From the NCBI GenBank assembly GCA_905067535.1, contig CAJHIR010000005.1:1-21669 (forward strand): a stretch of 21,669 bases of DNA, in the 5' to 3' direction. The notes below the pieces were generated by a model. The model did no database searches. It was given only the letters and a program-made list of their open reading frames with translations, and had not been told where the DNA came from. How positions within the stretch are numbered: the first letter of the stretch is position 1; every line of letters starts with the position of its first letter. A program made the translations under genes and the position numbers. Shown here piece by piece: positions 1 through 8,000 of this stretch. The DNA comes from Candidatus Argoarchaeum ethanivorans. GTDB lineage: Archaea > Halobacteriota > Methanosarcinia > Methanosarcinales > EX4572-44.

Positions 1-299
1 TTGTGAATCGCATAAGCGACCACCAATCCTATTCCAGCCGCGATTGTCAGTAGGCCTGAAAGCCTCAATTCACTCGTAAGGTCAGGTTCTACGAAGTGTA
101 ACTATACTCCAGTCAGAAGCGCCACCCCAAGTAAAAGGAAAAACACTCCGGTAATTAACTTGTGTTCAGGTCTTTCTTACTTCTCCCCTGGATTCCACAG
201 TCCCTGATCTATCAGATCAATCTTCTTCTTGTGTTCCAGGTAAGCCACGAATGCATAACATGCAATCGCCGCGATTATTATCAAGACCTGGTCAGTCAT
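1..299 (-). pseudogene. Decayed small membrane protein (DUF6249-like pattern), runs off the window
   Basis: Reading the minus strand from ATG at 299 gives a 40-residue peptide with one N-terminal membrane helix (MTDQVLIIIAAIACYAFVAY) and a charged segment, ending in TAA at 177-179. The same frame continues after that stop with a second hydrophobic stretch (HKLITGVFFLLLGVALLTG), then TAG at 102-104, then a third (SGLLTIAAGIGLVVAYAI) reaching the window edge. Three membrane segments in order, in one frame, look like a single ~100-residue protein of the DUF6249 type interrupted by two stop codons. An AT-rich TATA-like stretch at 321-335 lies about 28 bp before the ATG, so the 40-residue piece could still be made from a leaderless transcript. 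The family assignment is by pattern only. The alternative is that 177-299 is a genuine 40-residue protein followed by unrelated sequence. Confidence 0.5.
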
Positions 300-318
300 A
301 ACACGTATCAACACTAAA

Positions 319-335
319 GAGCATATTTAATATTA
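319..335 (-). promoter_or_regulatory. TATA-like box for the minus-strand small membrane ORF
   Basis: The run GCATATTTAATATTAAT is the most AT-rich stretch in the divergent gap and sits 22-36 bp before the ATG at 299, the usual archaeal box A distance for a leaderless start. No experimental support. Confidence 0.35.
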
Positions 336-362
336 ATTATTTTGTAATTTTCAATACAAAAC

Positions 363-370
363 GTTTATTA
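363..370 (+). promoter_or_regulatory. TATA-like box for the cohesin gene
   Basis: GTTTATTA lies about 35 bp before the ATG at 402. Archaeal initiation about 27 bp downstream would give a leader of only a few bases, which fits the lack of a clear Shine-Dalgarno sequence before this gene. Confidence 0.35.
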
Positions 371-401
371 GTGATAAAGTTACGTATGATGATTGAATAC
401 G

Positions 402-992
402 ATGTCAAGAGCTATATCAACAATTATCATAATTTTAGTGGTATTGGTAATACCTGCAACGGCAGCAGAGGCATACCAGACCAGTGTCAGTGTTAATGCT
501 CCCGGGAGGGTGGATAGTGATTTTAGCGTTGTAATAGAAATAAAAAACGCTGTCGATCTTGACTCAGGGCAGTTCGATCTATCGTTTAATCCGGCTGCTG
601 TGAACGTTACAGGTGTTGATGATGGAGATATCGGTGGGACAGTAATACCAATAGCTGGCTGGGCATTGACTGGTGAAAACACCATTCGAGTGCTCTTCAA
701 TCTTCCTGGTATCGATGGCGTCTCAAGATACGGATCGCTTGCAGCGATACACTTTGAGACGATAGTACCAGGAGATTGCGCCATGAAAATATCCGACGGA
801 CTACTCGTCAATAACCTGGCAGAGGTGATACCTGCAAGCTGGGATGGCGTCGAAAGTGTTGTGCCTGCTGCCAAGACCGATACCCGGACATCGCTTCCGG
901 CAGATACGGCTGAACGCAAAACACCAGGATTCGGGGCAGTACTATCGATATGCGTCCTTGCGGCAGCATATCTTATGTTTAGAAAAGAATAA
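402..992 (+). CDS. Cohesin-domain surface protein with PGF-CTERM sorting signal
   Basis: A 196-residue exported protein. Residues 1-21 are a signal peptide ending near ATAAEA. About 28-150 match the cohesin fold pattern (APGRVDSDFSVVIEIKN, then SGQFDLSFNPAAVNVTGV and a glycine/aspartate-rich strand-loop region). Residues 155-172 are a Ser/Thr/Ala-rich linker. The C-terminus has PGF at 175-177, a hydrophobic helix and a basic end (FRKE), the PGF-CTERM layout that archaeosortase A processes for lipid anchoring in other archaea. ATG at 402 is preferred to the upstream TTG at 393 because it gives a cleaner signal peptide. The next gene, 16 bp downstream, carries a dockerin, the natural partner of a cohesin, so this protein is inferred to be the membrane anchor for that binding protein. 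Cohesin and sorting signal are clear; the partner is inferred. Confidence 0.85.
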   Translation: MSRAISTIIIILVVLVIPATAAEAYQTSVSVNAPGRVDSDFSVVIEIKNAVDLDSGQFDLSFNPAAVNVTGVDDGDIGGTVIPIAGWALTGENTIRVLFNLPGIDGVSRYGSLAAIHFETIVPGDCAMKISDGLLVNNLAEVIPASWDGVESVVPAAKTDTRTSLPADTAERKTPGFGAVLSICVLAAAYLMFRKE

Positions 993-1008
993 TAAAGGAA
1001 ATATAATA

Positions 1009-2253
1009 ATGAAAATAAATGCAATATTGGTCGGAATAACAATACTACTCTTGCTGGTACTACCTGCTTCTGCATCTGACTTCACACTTGGCGTCTTCGG
1101 GAACGCGAATGAGGATAACACAATAAACATGCAGGATGTGACATACACCGAACTGATCATCGCCGAGCACATGGATGAAACAGAACTTGCTGATGCGAAG
1201 TACGATGGCGATATCGATATCCTTGATATGACCCGGATCGCGCTGATCATACTTGGGAAGGAGAAGGAGATGACAGTTCTCGATGCCACTGATAAGATCG
1301 TTACGGTGAAGAAACCTATTGAGAGGATAATTACGCCGAATGGAGATTGTATGCCACTGATGAGAGCTCTTGGTGCGGCTGATAAGATTGTTGGCGTGAG
1401 CAAGTATACGATTGAAGATACACTATTATACCCGGAGTTCAGCGACTATCCCAACATTGGTTCTGTCTGGTCTCCGGACTACGAAGCGATGCTGGAATGT
1501 AATCCTGATCTTGTCATCATGTATGCATCCTTCTCCCAGGCAAAGTGCGATGCAATCGAGGATACGCTGACCGATGCAAATCCAGGGATTGCATGCATCC
1601 GGGTTGACGGATACAAACCATCGAGTCAGGTGGAAGATACGATGCTACTGGGATACCTGCTTGGAAAAAGGGATGAAGCAAAGGTGTGGCTCGGTTTCTA
1701 CGAGGGATTCTTAAACCAGATCTATGATGAGGTGGAAGATATACCCATGGATGACAGAGCAAGGATGTACATCGAATGCTGGAGACCGTATCATACTGCG
1801 GCAGGGAATTCCGGGTGGTGTGAGAAGGTCGAGCTTGCTGGTGGCTACAACATCTTCCGTGATCTTACCATCGACTATCCGGATGTGACTAAAGAAGACG
1901 TGATCAATCGACATCCTGATGCTATAATCAGAGCTACAAAAACTGAGGGCGGATACGATACGAATGACATGATCGAGTTGAGTAATCTCGCTGATGAGAT
2001 TATGAATCGCTCGGAACTGGCTTATATTCCTGCGGTGGAAAATGGAAAGGTTTACGTGATCAACAATGTCATCTTTGGTGGAACAGCTCACTTTGTAGGC
2101 ATGGGGTACATCGCAAAATGGCTGTATCCGGATCGTTTTACAGATCTGGATCCGGAAGCAGCGCACCGACAGTATCTGACAGAATTTCAGGGGCTTGATG
2201 AGAGCCTCGTCGATGATGGTGTCTTTGTGTATCCACCGCTGGAGGAGAACTAA
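1009..2253 (+). CDS. Dockerin-fused ABC transporter solute-binding protein (type III, BtuF/FepB-like)
   Basis: A 414-residue exported protein. Residues 1-24 are a signal peptide (ILLLLVLPASAS) with no lipobox cysteine, unlike most archaeal binding proteins. Residues ~27-85 hold two dockerin-type calcium-loop repeats (NANEDNTINMQD and DAKYDGDIDILD), each followed by a helix ending in LII or IILG. Residues ~90-405 are a Peripla_BP_2 domain, starting at RIITPNGDCMPLMRALGAAD, with GGYNIF and the typical C-terminal GYIAKWLYPDRF. Such proteins carry corrinoids, haem or iron chelates to FecCD-type permeases; the ligand here cannot be read. ATG at 1009 follows AAAGGA; the longer reading from 844 overlaps the cohesin gene and lacks a signal peptide. 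It sits with the cohesin gene and upstream of a matching permease (8848) and ATPase (10212), its likely partners. Dockerin plus missing lipobox suggests attachment through the cohesin. Confidence 0.88.
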   Translation: MKINAILVGITILLLLVLPASASDFTLGVFGNANEDNTINMQDVTYTELIIAEHMDETELADAKYDGDIDILDMTRIALIILGKEKEMTVLDATDKIVTVKKPIERIITPNGDCMPLMRALGAADKIVGVSKYTIEDTLLYPEFSDYPNIGSVWSPDYEAMLECNPDLVIMYASFSQAKCDAIEDTLTDANPGIACIRVDGYKPSSQVEDTMLLGYLLGKRDEAKVWLGFYEGFLNQIYDEVEDIPMDDRARMYIECWRPYHTAAGNSGWCEKVELAGGYNIFRDLTIDYPDVTKEDVINRHPDAIIRATKTEGGYDTNDMIELSNLADEIMNRSELAYIPAVENGKVYVINNVIFGGTAHFVGMGYIAKWLYPDRFTDLDPEAAHRQYLTEFQGLDESLVDDGVFVYPPLEEN

Positions 2254-2305
2254 AATGCCTTCCTCCAATTCCAACCACTACTGCCGCTCGGCTGATCTTT
2301 GTTTG

Positions 2306-2335
2306 GTTCACTCCCATGGTCACATCCACTGACAA
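2306..2335 (+). repeat. Direct repeat B, copy 1 (30 bp)
   Basis: Begins GTTCACTCCCATGG and ends CACTGACAA. Identical to 2458-2487. Copy 1 lies just before a hairpin and repeat A; copy 2 lies just after repeat A, so the two repeats are arranged B-A...A-B. Confidence 0.85.
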
Positions 2336-2358
2336 CTCGATTGCTTCTCGCAATCGAG
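2336..2358 (+). repeat. Hairpin, 9-bp perfect arms (CTCGATTGC / GCAATCGAG)
   Basis: Perfect 9-bp arms around a 5-nt loop (TTCTC). A close relative with the loop GAA lies at 20645-20665. Member of the dispersed palindrome family in this window. Confidence 0.75.
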
Positions 2359-2376
2359 AATTGACCGTTAACCGTT
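2343..2376 (+). repeat. Direct repeat A, copy 1 (34 bp)
   Basis: Begins GCTTCTCGCAATCG and ends GACCGTTAACCGTT. Identical to 2427-2460. It overlaps the right arm of the hairpin at 2336-2358. Confidence 0.85.
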
Positions 2377-2381
2377 ATTTT

Positions 2382-2402
2382 CTACACAACGAAGTTGTGC
2401 AG
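2382..2402 (+). repeat. Hairpin, CTACACAAC / GTTGTGCAG arms, loop GAA
   Basis: Eight of nine arm pairs match around a GAA loop. Same core as the perfect copies at 2716-2736 and, reversed, 20608-20628. Confidence 0.75.
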
Positions 2403-2404
2403 TT

Positions 2405-2425
2405 CTGCAAAGCGCAGCTTTGTAG
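2405..2425 (+). repeat. Hairpin, CTGCAAAGC / GCTTTGTAG arms, loop GCA
   Basis: Nine pairs, one of them G-T, around a 3-nt loop. It follows the previous hairpin after two bases. Same geometry as the rest of the family but a different arm sequence, so arm sequence varies while stem length and loop size stay fixed. Confidence 0.65.
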
Positions 2426-2426
2426 T

Positions 2427-2460
2427 GCTTCTCGCAATCGAGAATTGACCGTTAACCGTT
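2427..2460 (+). repeat. Direct repeat A, copy 2 (34 bp)
   Basis: Exact copy of 2343-2376, 84 bp downstream. Its last three bases are also the first three of repeat B copy 2. Confidence 0.85.
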
Positions 2461-2487
2461 CACTCCCATGGTCACATCCACTGACAA
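2458..2487 (+). repeat. Direct repeat B, copy 2 (30 bp)
   Basis: Exact copy of 2306-2335, directly joined to repeat A copy 2. Confidence 0.85.
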
Positions 2488-2663
2488 TTACCTTCGTGTA
2501 TCTGACTCCCTGATCAGGGTTGTGAGCGTGCTCTCTTTATGTCCCGCAAAGCAGAGATCTCGTGACCTCCGACAAGATGCCTGGATTTCTGAATAATTCT
2601 CTGTTGAGTACTTCTGACTGGCAGCAACCTTGTGGCGAGATTGCGATGCTTGCAGCAGGTGCT

Positions 2664-2687
2664 GTGATTGTGCTTGCGATCTGCACC
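2664..2687 (+). repeat. 24-bp direct repeat, copy 1
   Basis: Begins GTGATTGTGCTTGCGATC. Repeated exactly at 2737-2760, 73 bp downstream, with a hairpin between. In one frame both copies read VIVLAICTS, the hydrophobic core of a membrane helix. Confidence 0.8.
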
Positions 2688-2715
2688 AGTGTATTTAGAA
2701 CCGAAGTGTATGGTT

Positions 2716-2736
2716 CTGCACAACGAAGTTGTGCAG
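2716..2736 (+). repeat. Perfect hairpin, CTGCACAAC / GTTGTGCAG arms, loop GAA
   Basis: Perfect 9-bp arms around GAA. It sits inside the segment that separates the two 24-bp repeats, as if its arrival had duplicated the flanking sequence. The reverse complement of the whole palindrome is at 20608-20628. Confidence 0.85.
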
Positions 2737-2760
2737 GTGATTGTGCTTGCGATCTGCACC
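2737..2760 (+). repeat. 24-bp direct repeat, copy 2
   Basis: Exact copy of 2664-2687. Here the reading frame goes on to FRKATL and TGA, giving what looks like the original end of a membrane-anchored protein. Confidence 0.8.
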
Positions 2761-2790
2761 TCGGCATTTAGAAAGGCAACGTTGTGAAAC

Positions 2791-2820
2791 AAAATATTAA
2801 GATAATGCAGAAATAAGGAG
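2791..2820 (+). promoter_or_regulatory. TATA-like run and Shine-Dalgarno of the chelatase operon
   Basis: AAAATATTAA at 2791-2800 is a plausible box A, and AAGGAG at 2815-2820 is a good ribosome site nine bases before the ATG at 2830. The repeat-filled gap makes a separate promoter for the chelatase genes likely. Confidence 0.45.
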
Positions 2821-2829
2821 ATAAATAGA

Positions 2830-5070
2830 ATGCATCACTTAAACAGACAGACACTCCCCTTCACCGCGATCGTCGGGCAGGAGAAAATGAAGAAGGCACT
2901 GATATTGAACGCAATCAACCCGAGAATTGGCGGTGTCCTCATACGAGGAGAAAAAGGAACTGCAAAGTCCACAGCAGTGCGGGCACTTGCGGAATTACTT
3001 CCCAAGATTGAGATTGTAAACGGCTGTCCATTCAACTGCAATCCAGTGAATACTGCCGGGATGTGCGACCACTGCTATGAGCGTTTCGAAAATGGCGAAA
3101 AACTCGAAAGTGTGACGAGAAGGACAAGCGTAATCGATCTCCCGCTCGGGTGTACCGAAGATCGGGTCGTTGGCACGCTTGACATCGAAAAGGCGATCAA
3201 GGGTGGGATACGTGCACTCGAGCCCGGAATACTGGCTGCTGCAAACCGCGGTATCCTCTACATCGATGAGGTAAACCTGCTGGATGACCATGTCGCTGAT
3301 GTCCTGCTCGATTCCGCAGCGATGGGTGCAAACATTGTTGAGCGAGAAGGCGTATCTGTGGGGCACCCAGCGAGATTTATCCTCGTCGGCACGATGAACC
3401 CTGAAGAAGGAGAACTCAGACCGCAGCTTCTGGATCGCTTCGGTTTGCAGGCAAATGTCGAAAGCTTATCCGACATAGATGCACGCGTCAAGATTGTGAA
3501 GGTTGCAGAGAGCTTTGAAACCGATCCTGCCGGGTGCAGGGAGGAGTTTTTGGATGCGCAGATGGAACTTGCCGGGAAGATCATGGCGGCAAAGTCGCTC
3601 TTCCCAGATGTCACGATCAGTGATGATTTACTTAAGACCACAGCTGAGATGTGCATCGAACTCGGCGTCAAGACGCACCGGGCAGAGATTGTCATCAATA
3701 GAACTGCGAAGACGATAGCAGCATTCGATAACCGCACAGAGGTCACGCTCGACGACGTCAAAGAAGCAATGGAGCTTGCGCTGCCGCACAGGATGCGGAG
3801 AAAGCCGTTTGAGCCTCCGGAGCTCGATACCGATAAGCTCGATCAGATGATGGATGAAAAAGAGCGAGAGAGGGACAAGCAGGAACGGCAGAAAGAGACG
3901 GAAAAAGAAGACGAAAAGCTACAGGAAAGAAAAGAGCAAACTGAACACAAACAGGATCAGGAGCATGAACCGGGAGGGGAGCATGAACCGAGAGGGCAGT
4001 CTGAACCGCAGAATCCGCCTGATGAAGATGGCGATTGCGAACAGAGACAATCGCCAGAGTCAGTCTTTGCAATCGGGAATCCGATCGATGCTGGCAGAGT
4101 GCGATCAAAGGAACAACGTGACCGGATACGCCGTGGCAAGACATCGGGAAGGCGGATTCCGACGCTTGCACGTTCCAACCGTGGGCGGTATGCGAGCCAC
4201 ACAATTCCGCCAGGAAAACCCACCGATATCGCTATCGATGCAACGATCCGGGCGGCTGCGCCACACCAGAGAGACCGGGGTTCTGGTATGGCAGGTGAGA
4301 ACGCTGTGATCATTGAGAACTGGGATGTGAGAGAGAAGATCAGGGTTGGGAAGGTCTCGACAGCAACACTTTTTGTAGTTGATGCGTCTGGATCGATGGG
4401 AGCCTCAAACCGGATGGAGAGCGCCAAAGGAGCAGTTATGTCGCTTCTCATGGACTCCTACCAGCAGCGGGACAGAATCGGAATGGTTGCGTTCAAAGGC
4501 AATTCTGCGGATGTGCTGCTCCCGCTCTCCCAAAGCGTCGATCTGGCATTCGAACGATTGAGAGAGCTCCCGACTGGCGGAAAGACGCCACTTGGCGCGG
4601 GCCTGAACACTGGACTCAATCTGTTACTTGGGGAGATGAATAGAAACGATGAGACGATTTCGATCATGGTTTTAATCTCAGATGGCAGGGCAAACGTCTC
4701 TGTAAACAATCATGGGCAGATCAAAGAAGAACTCCTCTCAATCGCGGAACAAGCAAGATCTGCTGGCATTCACGTGGTTATTCTCGATACCGAAACTGTT
4801 GGCAGCTCTTTTGTGAAGATGCAGCTTGGATATTGCAGGATGCTCGCAGAGCACGCGGGTGGGCGGTATTTTGCGGTTGACCAGCTGTCATCGGGTGAGG
4901 TTTACGACATCATTACGCATGAAAGGGAGATCCTCTCAGATACATACTCGATCGGACAACACTCTGCAACACATACTCGATCGGACAACACTCTGCTGTC
5001 CAAACATTTGGAGATACATACTCGATCGGACAACACTCTGCAGTCCGAACGAAGTGAGGAGTGCAGATGA
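2830..5070 (+). CDS. Fused ChlI-ChlD-type chelatase subunit (AAA+ ATPase plus VWA), CobN partner
   Basis: A 746-residue cytoplasmic motor subunit that would drive metal insertion by the large subunit encoded next. Residues ~10-330 are the ChlI-type AAA+ ATPase: Walker [10 protein letters not shown] at 40-48, Walker B region [13 protein letters not shown] near 139-151, arginine-rich PQLLDRFGL further on. Residues ~335-405 are a highly charged Glu/Lys/Gln linker as in ChlD and BchD. Residues ~510-700 are a VWA domain with the MIDAS motif DASGSM near 518 and a later SDGRANV. Cobaltochelatase-type fusions of this kind are usually about 650-700 residues. The last ~42 residues (705-746) are odd: they are encoded by three copies of a 26-bp DNA repeat, the first in a different frame, so this tail is probably not a conserved domain. 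The stop overlaps the cobN start (ATGA). The metal is not certain. Confidence 0.88.
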   Translation: MHHLNRQTLPFTAIVGQEKMKKALILNAINPRIGGVLIRGEKGTAKSTAVRALAELLPKIEIVNGCPFNCNPVNTAGMCDHCYERFENGEKLESVTRRTSVIDLPLGCTEDRVVGTLDIEKAIKGGIRALEPGILAAANRGILYIDEVNLLDDHVADVLLDSAAMGANIVEREGVSVGHPARFILVGTMNPEEGELRPQLLDRFGLQANVESLSDIDARVKIVKVAESFETDPAGCREEFLDAQMELAGKIMAAKSLFPDVTISDDLLKTTAEMCIELGVKTHRAEIVINRTAKTIAAFDNRTEVTLDDVKEAMELALPHRMRRKPFEPPELDTDKLDQMMDEKERERDKQERQKETEKEDEKLQERKEQTEHKQDQEHEPGGEHEPRGQSEPQNPPDEDGDCEQRQSPESVFAIGNPIDAGRVRSKEQRDRIRRGKTSGRRIPTLARSNRGRYASHTIPPGKPTDIAIDATIRAAAPHQRDRGSGMAGENAVIIENWDVREKIRVGKVSTATLFVVDASGSMGASNRMESAKGAVMSLLMDSYQQRDRIGMVAFKGNSADVLLPLSQSVDLAFERLRELPTGGKTPLGAGLNTGLNLLLGEMNRNDETISIMVLISDGRANVSVNNHGQIKEELLSIAEQARSAGIHVVILDTETVGSSFVKMQLGYCRMLAEHAGGRYFAVDQLSSGEVYDIITHEREILSDTYSIGQHSATHTRSDNTLLSKHLEIHTRSDNTLQSERSEECR
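4942..5041 (+). repeat. Three copies of a 26-bp repeat inside the chelatase C-terminus
   Basis: Exact copies, each starting ACATACTCGATCGGACAAC, at 4942-4967, 4971-4996 and 5016-5041. Spacings of 29 and 45 bp put the first copy in a different frame: it reads YSIGQHSA where the other two read HTRSDNTL. Confidence 0.9.
5054..5060 (+). promoter_or_regulatory. Shine-Dalgarno for cobN inside repeat-like sequence
   Basis: GTGAGGA ends six bases before the ATG at 5067, which overlaps the upstream stop as ATGA. It decides this ATG over the GTG at 5061. The site lies inside an imperfect hairpin (arms CTGCAGTCC and GGAGTGCAG, 5040-5066) that resembles the dispersed palindromes. Confidence 0.6.
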
Positions 5071-8000
5071 GAATAACATCAGTAACATGGGGGAGCGATA
5101 TCTCGCTCCTTGTAGATGCCTGTAACAGGCTTGGAATAGAACTCAGCGCGTGGTCAACTCATGATCTTGAAGACGGTTCGAAGCGAGAGAGCTGTACACA
5201 ATCGTTCAGAGATGCAGACGTGGTTCTTCTGCGTCCAACAGAAGATGCGTTCTGGGACTCTGTCATCGAAGAGCTGGAGAGTGTGAATGTTCCAATCATC
5301 TCGTTCGGACACGATCCATCCTACTGGCAGCTTTCAACCGTCCCGCTGAAGGTTGTCGTAACAGTTAACGCCTACCACCTCTATGGCGGAGAAGAAAACA
5401 TAGTAAACATGCTCAGATACATAGGAAAAGATGTTCTGGGTCTTGATTACGAGTTTGATCCACCAGCTGAAACGATGTGGCAGGGAATCTATCATCCCCG
5501 CGCAGAGCAAGCCTTTGAGAGCGTAAAGGAGTATCTGGAATGGTACAAGCCAGAAAAGAGACATGCGATCGGGATGCTGTTCCATCGGACCTACTGGACA
5601 AACGGTGACCTTGAGGTTATCGATGCGATGATCCGCGAACTTGAAGCAGAGTTTGACGTGATCCCTGCATTCTGTTATGGTATGGGTGATTCTGAAACCG
5701 GTGCCAAATCAGGTGGAGAGATAGTCGAAGATTTCTTTATGTACCCTGTGAAGATCGATGCCCTTGTAAACCTCCAGTCGATATTCTATACAGGGGACAG
5801 TGAAGAATCGGTGAGTGCCCTCAAAAAACTAAACATTCCGGTATTTCACCCGTTGACGATCTATCGCGATACAGAAGAAGCATGGATGAAAGGCTCCCAG
5901 GGAATGAGTTCGAGCGAGGTTGCATGGAGTGTTGCAATGCCTGAGTTCGAGGGTGCAATCGAGCCTTTGATCGTTGGTGTACCAAGAACCGAGGAAGAGC
6001 ACGGGACCGAGTTTGAACGCCATGCCTCAATCGATGAGCGATTGAAGAAGATCGTAAGAAGGATTAAGAAGTGGATCGATCTTGAGGATACGCCAAAACC
6101 AAAACGTAGGGTTGCATTCATCCTTCATAATAGCCCATGCACATCGGTTGAGGCGACAGTCGGTGCAGGAGCGCATCTCGATACCCTCGAGAGCGTCGCA
6201 AGGATTCTTCGTGCGATGAAAGAAGCTGGATATGCAGTCGATGTGCCTGAAAACGGAAAGAGCTTAATCGGGAATATTATAGATCACAAGGCGATATCAG
6301 AGTTCAGGTGGACAACGATCGATGAGATCGTGAGTAAAGGAGGCGCGCTTGCAATGGTTACAAAGGACGAATACATTGAATGGTTTGACACACTGAAAGC
6401 CGATGTGAGGAAGAGGATGTGTGATGCATGGGGGAATCCACCTGGCGAGGCAAAAGATGGCGTTCCGGCAGCGATGATCTATGATGGCAAGATCGTTGTC
6501 ACAGGAGTAAGATACGGCAACGCTGTGGTGTGCGTTCAGCCAAAACGAGGATGTGCAGGATCGAGGTGTGATGGTACGGTCTGCAAGATTCTGCATGATC
6601 CGGAGGTTCCACCACCGCACCAGTACATGGCTACCTATCGGTGGATCGAGAAGACTTTCGGTGCTGACGTAATCATCCATGTCGGGACGCATGGAAACAT
6701 TGAGTTCCTGCCAGGAAAGTCAGTTGCCCTCTCTGAACGCTGCTATCCTGATATTGCAATTGGAGATATGCCGCATCTCTATATCTACAACTCAGACAAT
6801 CCCCCGGAGGGGACTATCGCTAAAAGAAGGAGCTATGCTACCCTGATTGATCACATGCAGACCGTCATGACAGAAAGTGGTCTTTATGGCGATCTGAAGG
6901 AACTCGAAGACCAGATCGCTGAGTACAACAAGACGAAGATATCTGATAAGGCGAGAGCCCATGCGCTTGAGCACATCATCATCGATCTTTTGACGAATAC
7001 GAATCTAACAGAAGAATTAAAGCTCGACAAACTGCTGAAAGCCGGTGCTCCGTTTGATAGAATCATGGATAAGGCTCATAGAGCGATAACAAAGGTCTAC
7101 AACACCCAGATTCCGGACGGGATGCATATATTCGGAGAGAACCCCAAAGGCGATCAGAAGATTGAGTTTGTAAACTCGATACTGAGGTATGACTCAGAGA
7201 TGAGAAAGCTTGTCCTCGATCTCTTGGGAATGGATATAGAGCCCGCCGATCTGAAGAGCGAGGCACTGGCCGGGATTGACGCACTTGGAAAGGAGATTCT
7301 GAACGGATTTTTGAGTGATAAAGACCCTGTAAGTATCTGCAAGAAGGTTCTTGGGGACCGGTTGAAGAGGCTCAACGAAAGCAGGATATTTTCAGTCAGG
7401 GATAAGGCAGCCAAGATTGCATGGAGAATCGATTCATCGGATGAGATCGGCTCTCTTCTCCATGGATTTGATGCCGGATACATCGAACCGGGTCCGTCCG
7501 GTCTCATAACCCAAGGCAAGCCGGAGGTGATGCCCACAGGCAGGAACTTCTACTCGCTCGATCCGTTCAAGGTGCCGACAAAGGCTGCATGGCTGATTGG
7601 ACAGAGGCTTGCGGATGGTGTAATCGGGAAATACGTGGATGAGAACGGAAAACTTCCTGAGAACATCGCCATGTACTGGATGGCAGGCGATATTATGTGG
7701 GCGGATGGAGAGCAGCTTGCCCAGATCATGCATCTGATTGGAGTTGAGCCGATATGGAAGGGCGGGAAGGTGAAAGAGTACAGAATTCTTCCGCTGGAAG
7801 AGCTTGGTCGTCCAAGAATCGATGTGACGATCAGGGTGAGCGGGATTACGAGAGACTGCTTCTACAACTGCATTGAACTTGTTGATGATGCACTGCGAGA
7901 GGTCGCAGAGCTTGATGAGCCGCTCGAGATGAACTATATCAAGAAACACGTCGCTGAAGCCAGTTCGGATGACGGCAACGGAGATAGGGGGTGTGCTCGC

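Larger units (their letters stand above)
2254..2829. other. 576-bp repeat-filled gap without a convincing intact gene
   Basis: The stretch holds two pairs of exact direct repeats (30 bp and 34 bp), four short hairpins and a partly duplicated segment at 2664-2760. Open frames here (for example 2316-2513 and 2562-2771) are built from the repeats and have no family signature. One short peptide, VIVLAICTSAFRKATL ending at TGA 2784, looks like the tail of a membrane protein and may be a gene remnant. The last 40 bp carry a TATA-like run and the ribosome site of the chelatase gene. I see no B12 box or other riboswitch core. Confidence 0.6.

Noticed and set aside
102..104. TAG as a pyrrolysine codon in the small membrane protein
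   Set aside because: The same frame also contains TAA at 177-179, which pyrrolysine cannot explain.
844..1008. Longer start for the dockerin binding protein
   Set aside because: It overlaps the cohesin gene, lacks a signal peptide at the new N-terminus, and ATG 1009 has a ribosome site and a clear signal peptide.
2306..2487. Direct repeats suggesting a CRISPR array
   Set aside because: Only two copies of each unit, unequal distances, hairpins between them and no regular spacers or cas genes.
2254..2829. Cobalamin riboswitch before the chelatase genes
   Set aside because: No B12-box-like core can be seen; the structure present is simple hairpins that also occur downstream of nreA.
4942..5041. 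Three 26-bp repeats as a mini CRISPR or operator array
   Set aside because: Gaps of 3 and 19 bp are not spacers, and the repeats lie inside a coding frame.
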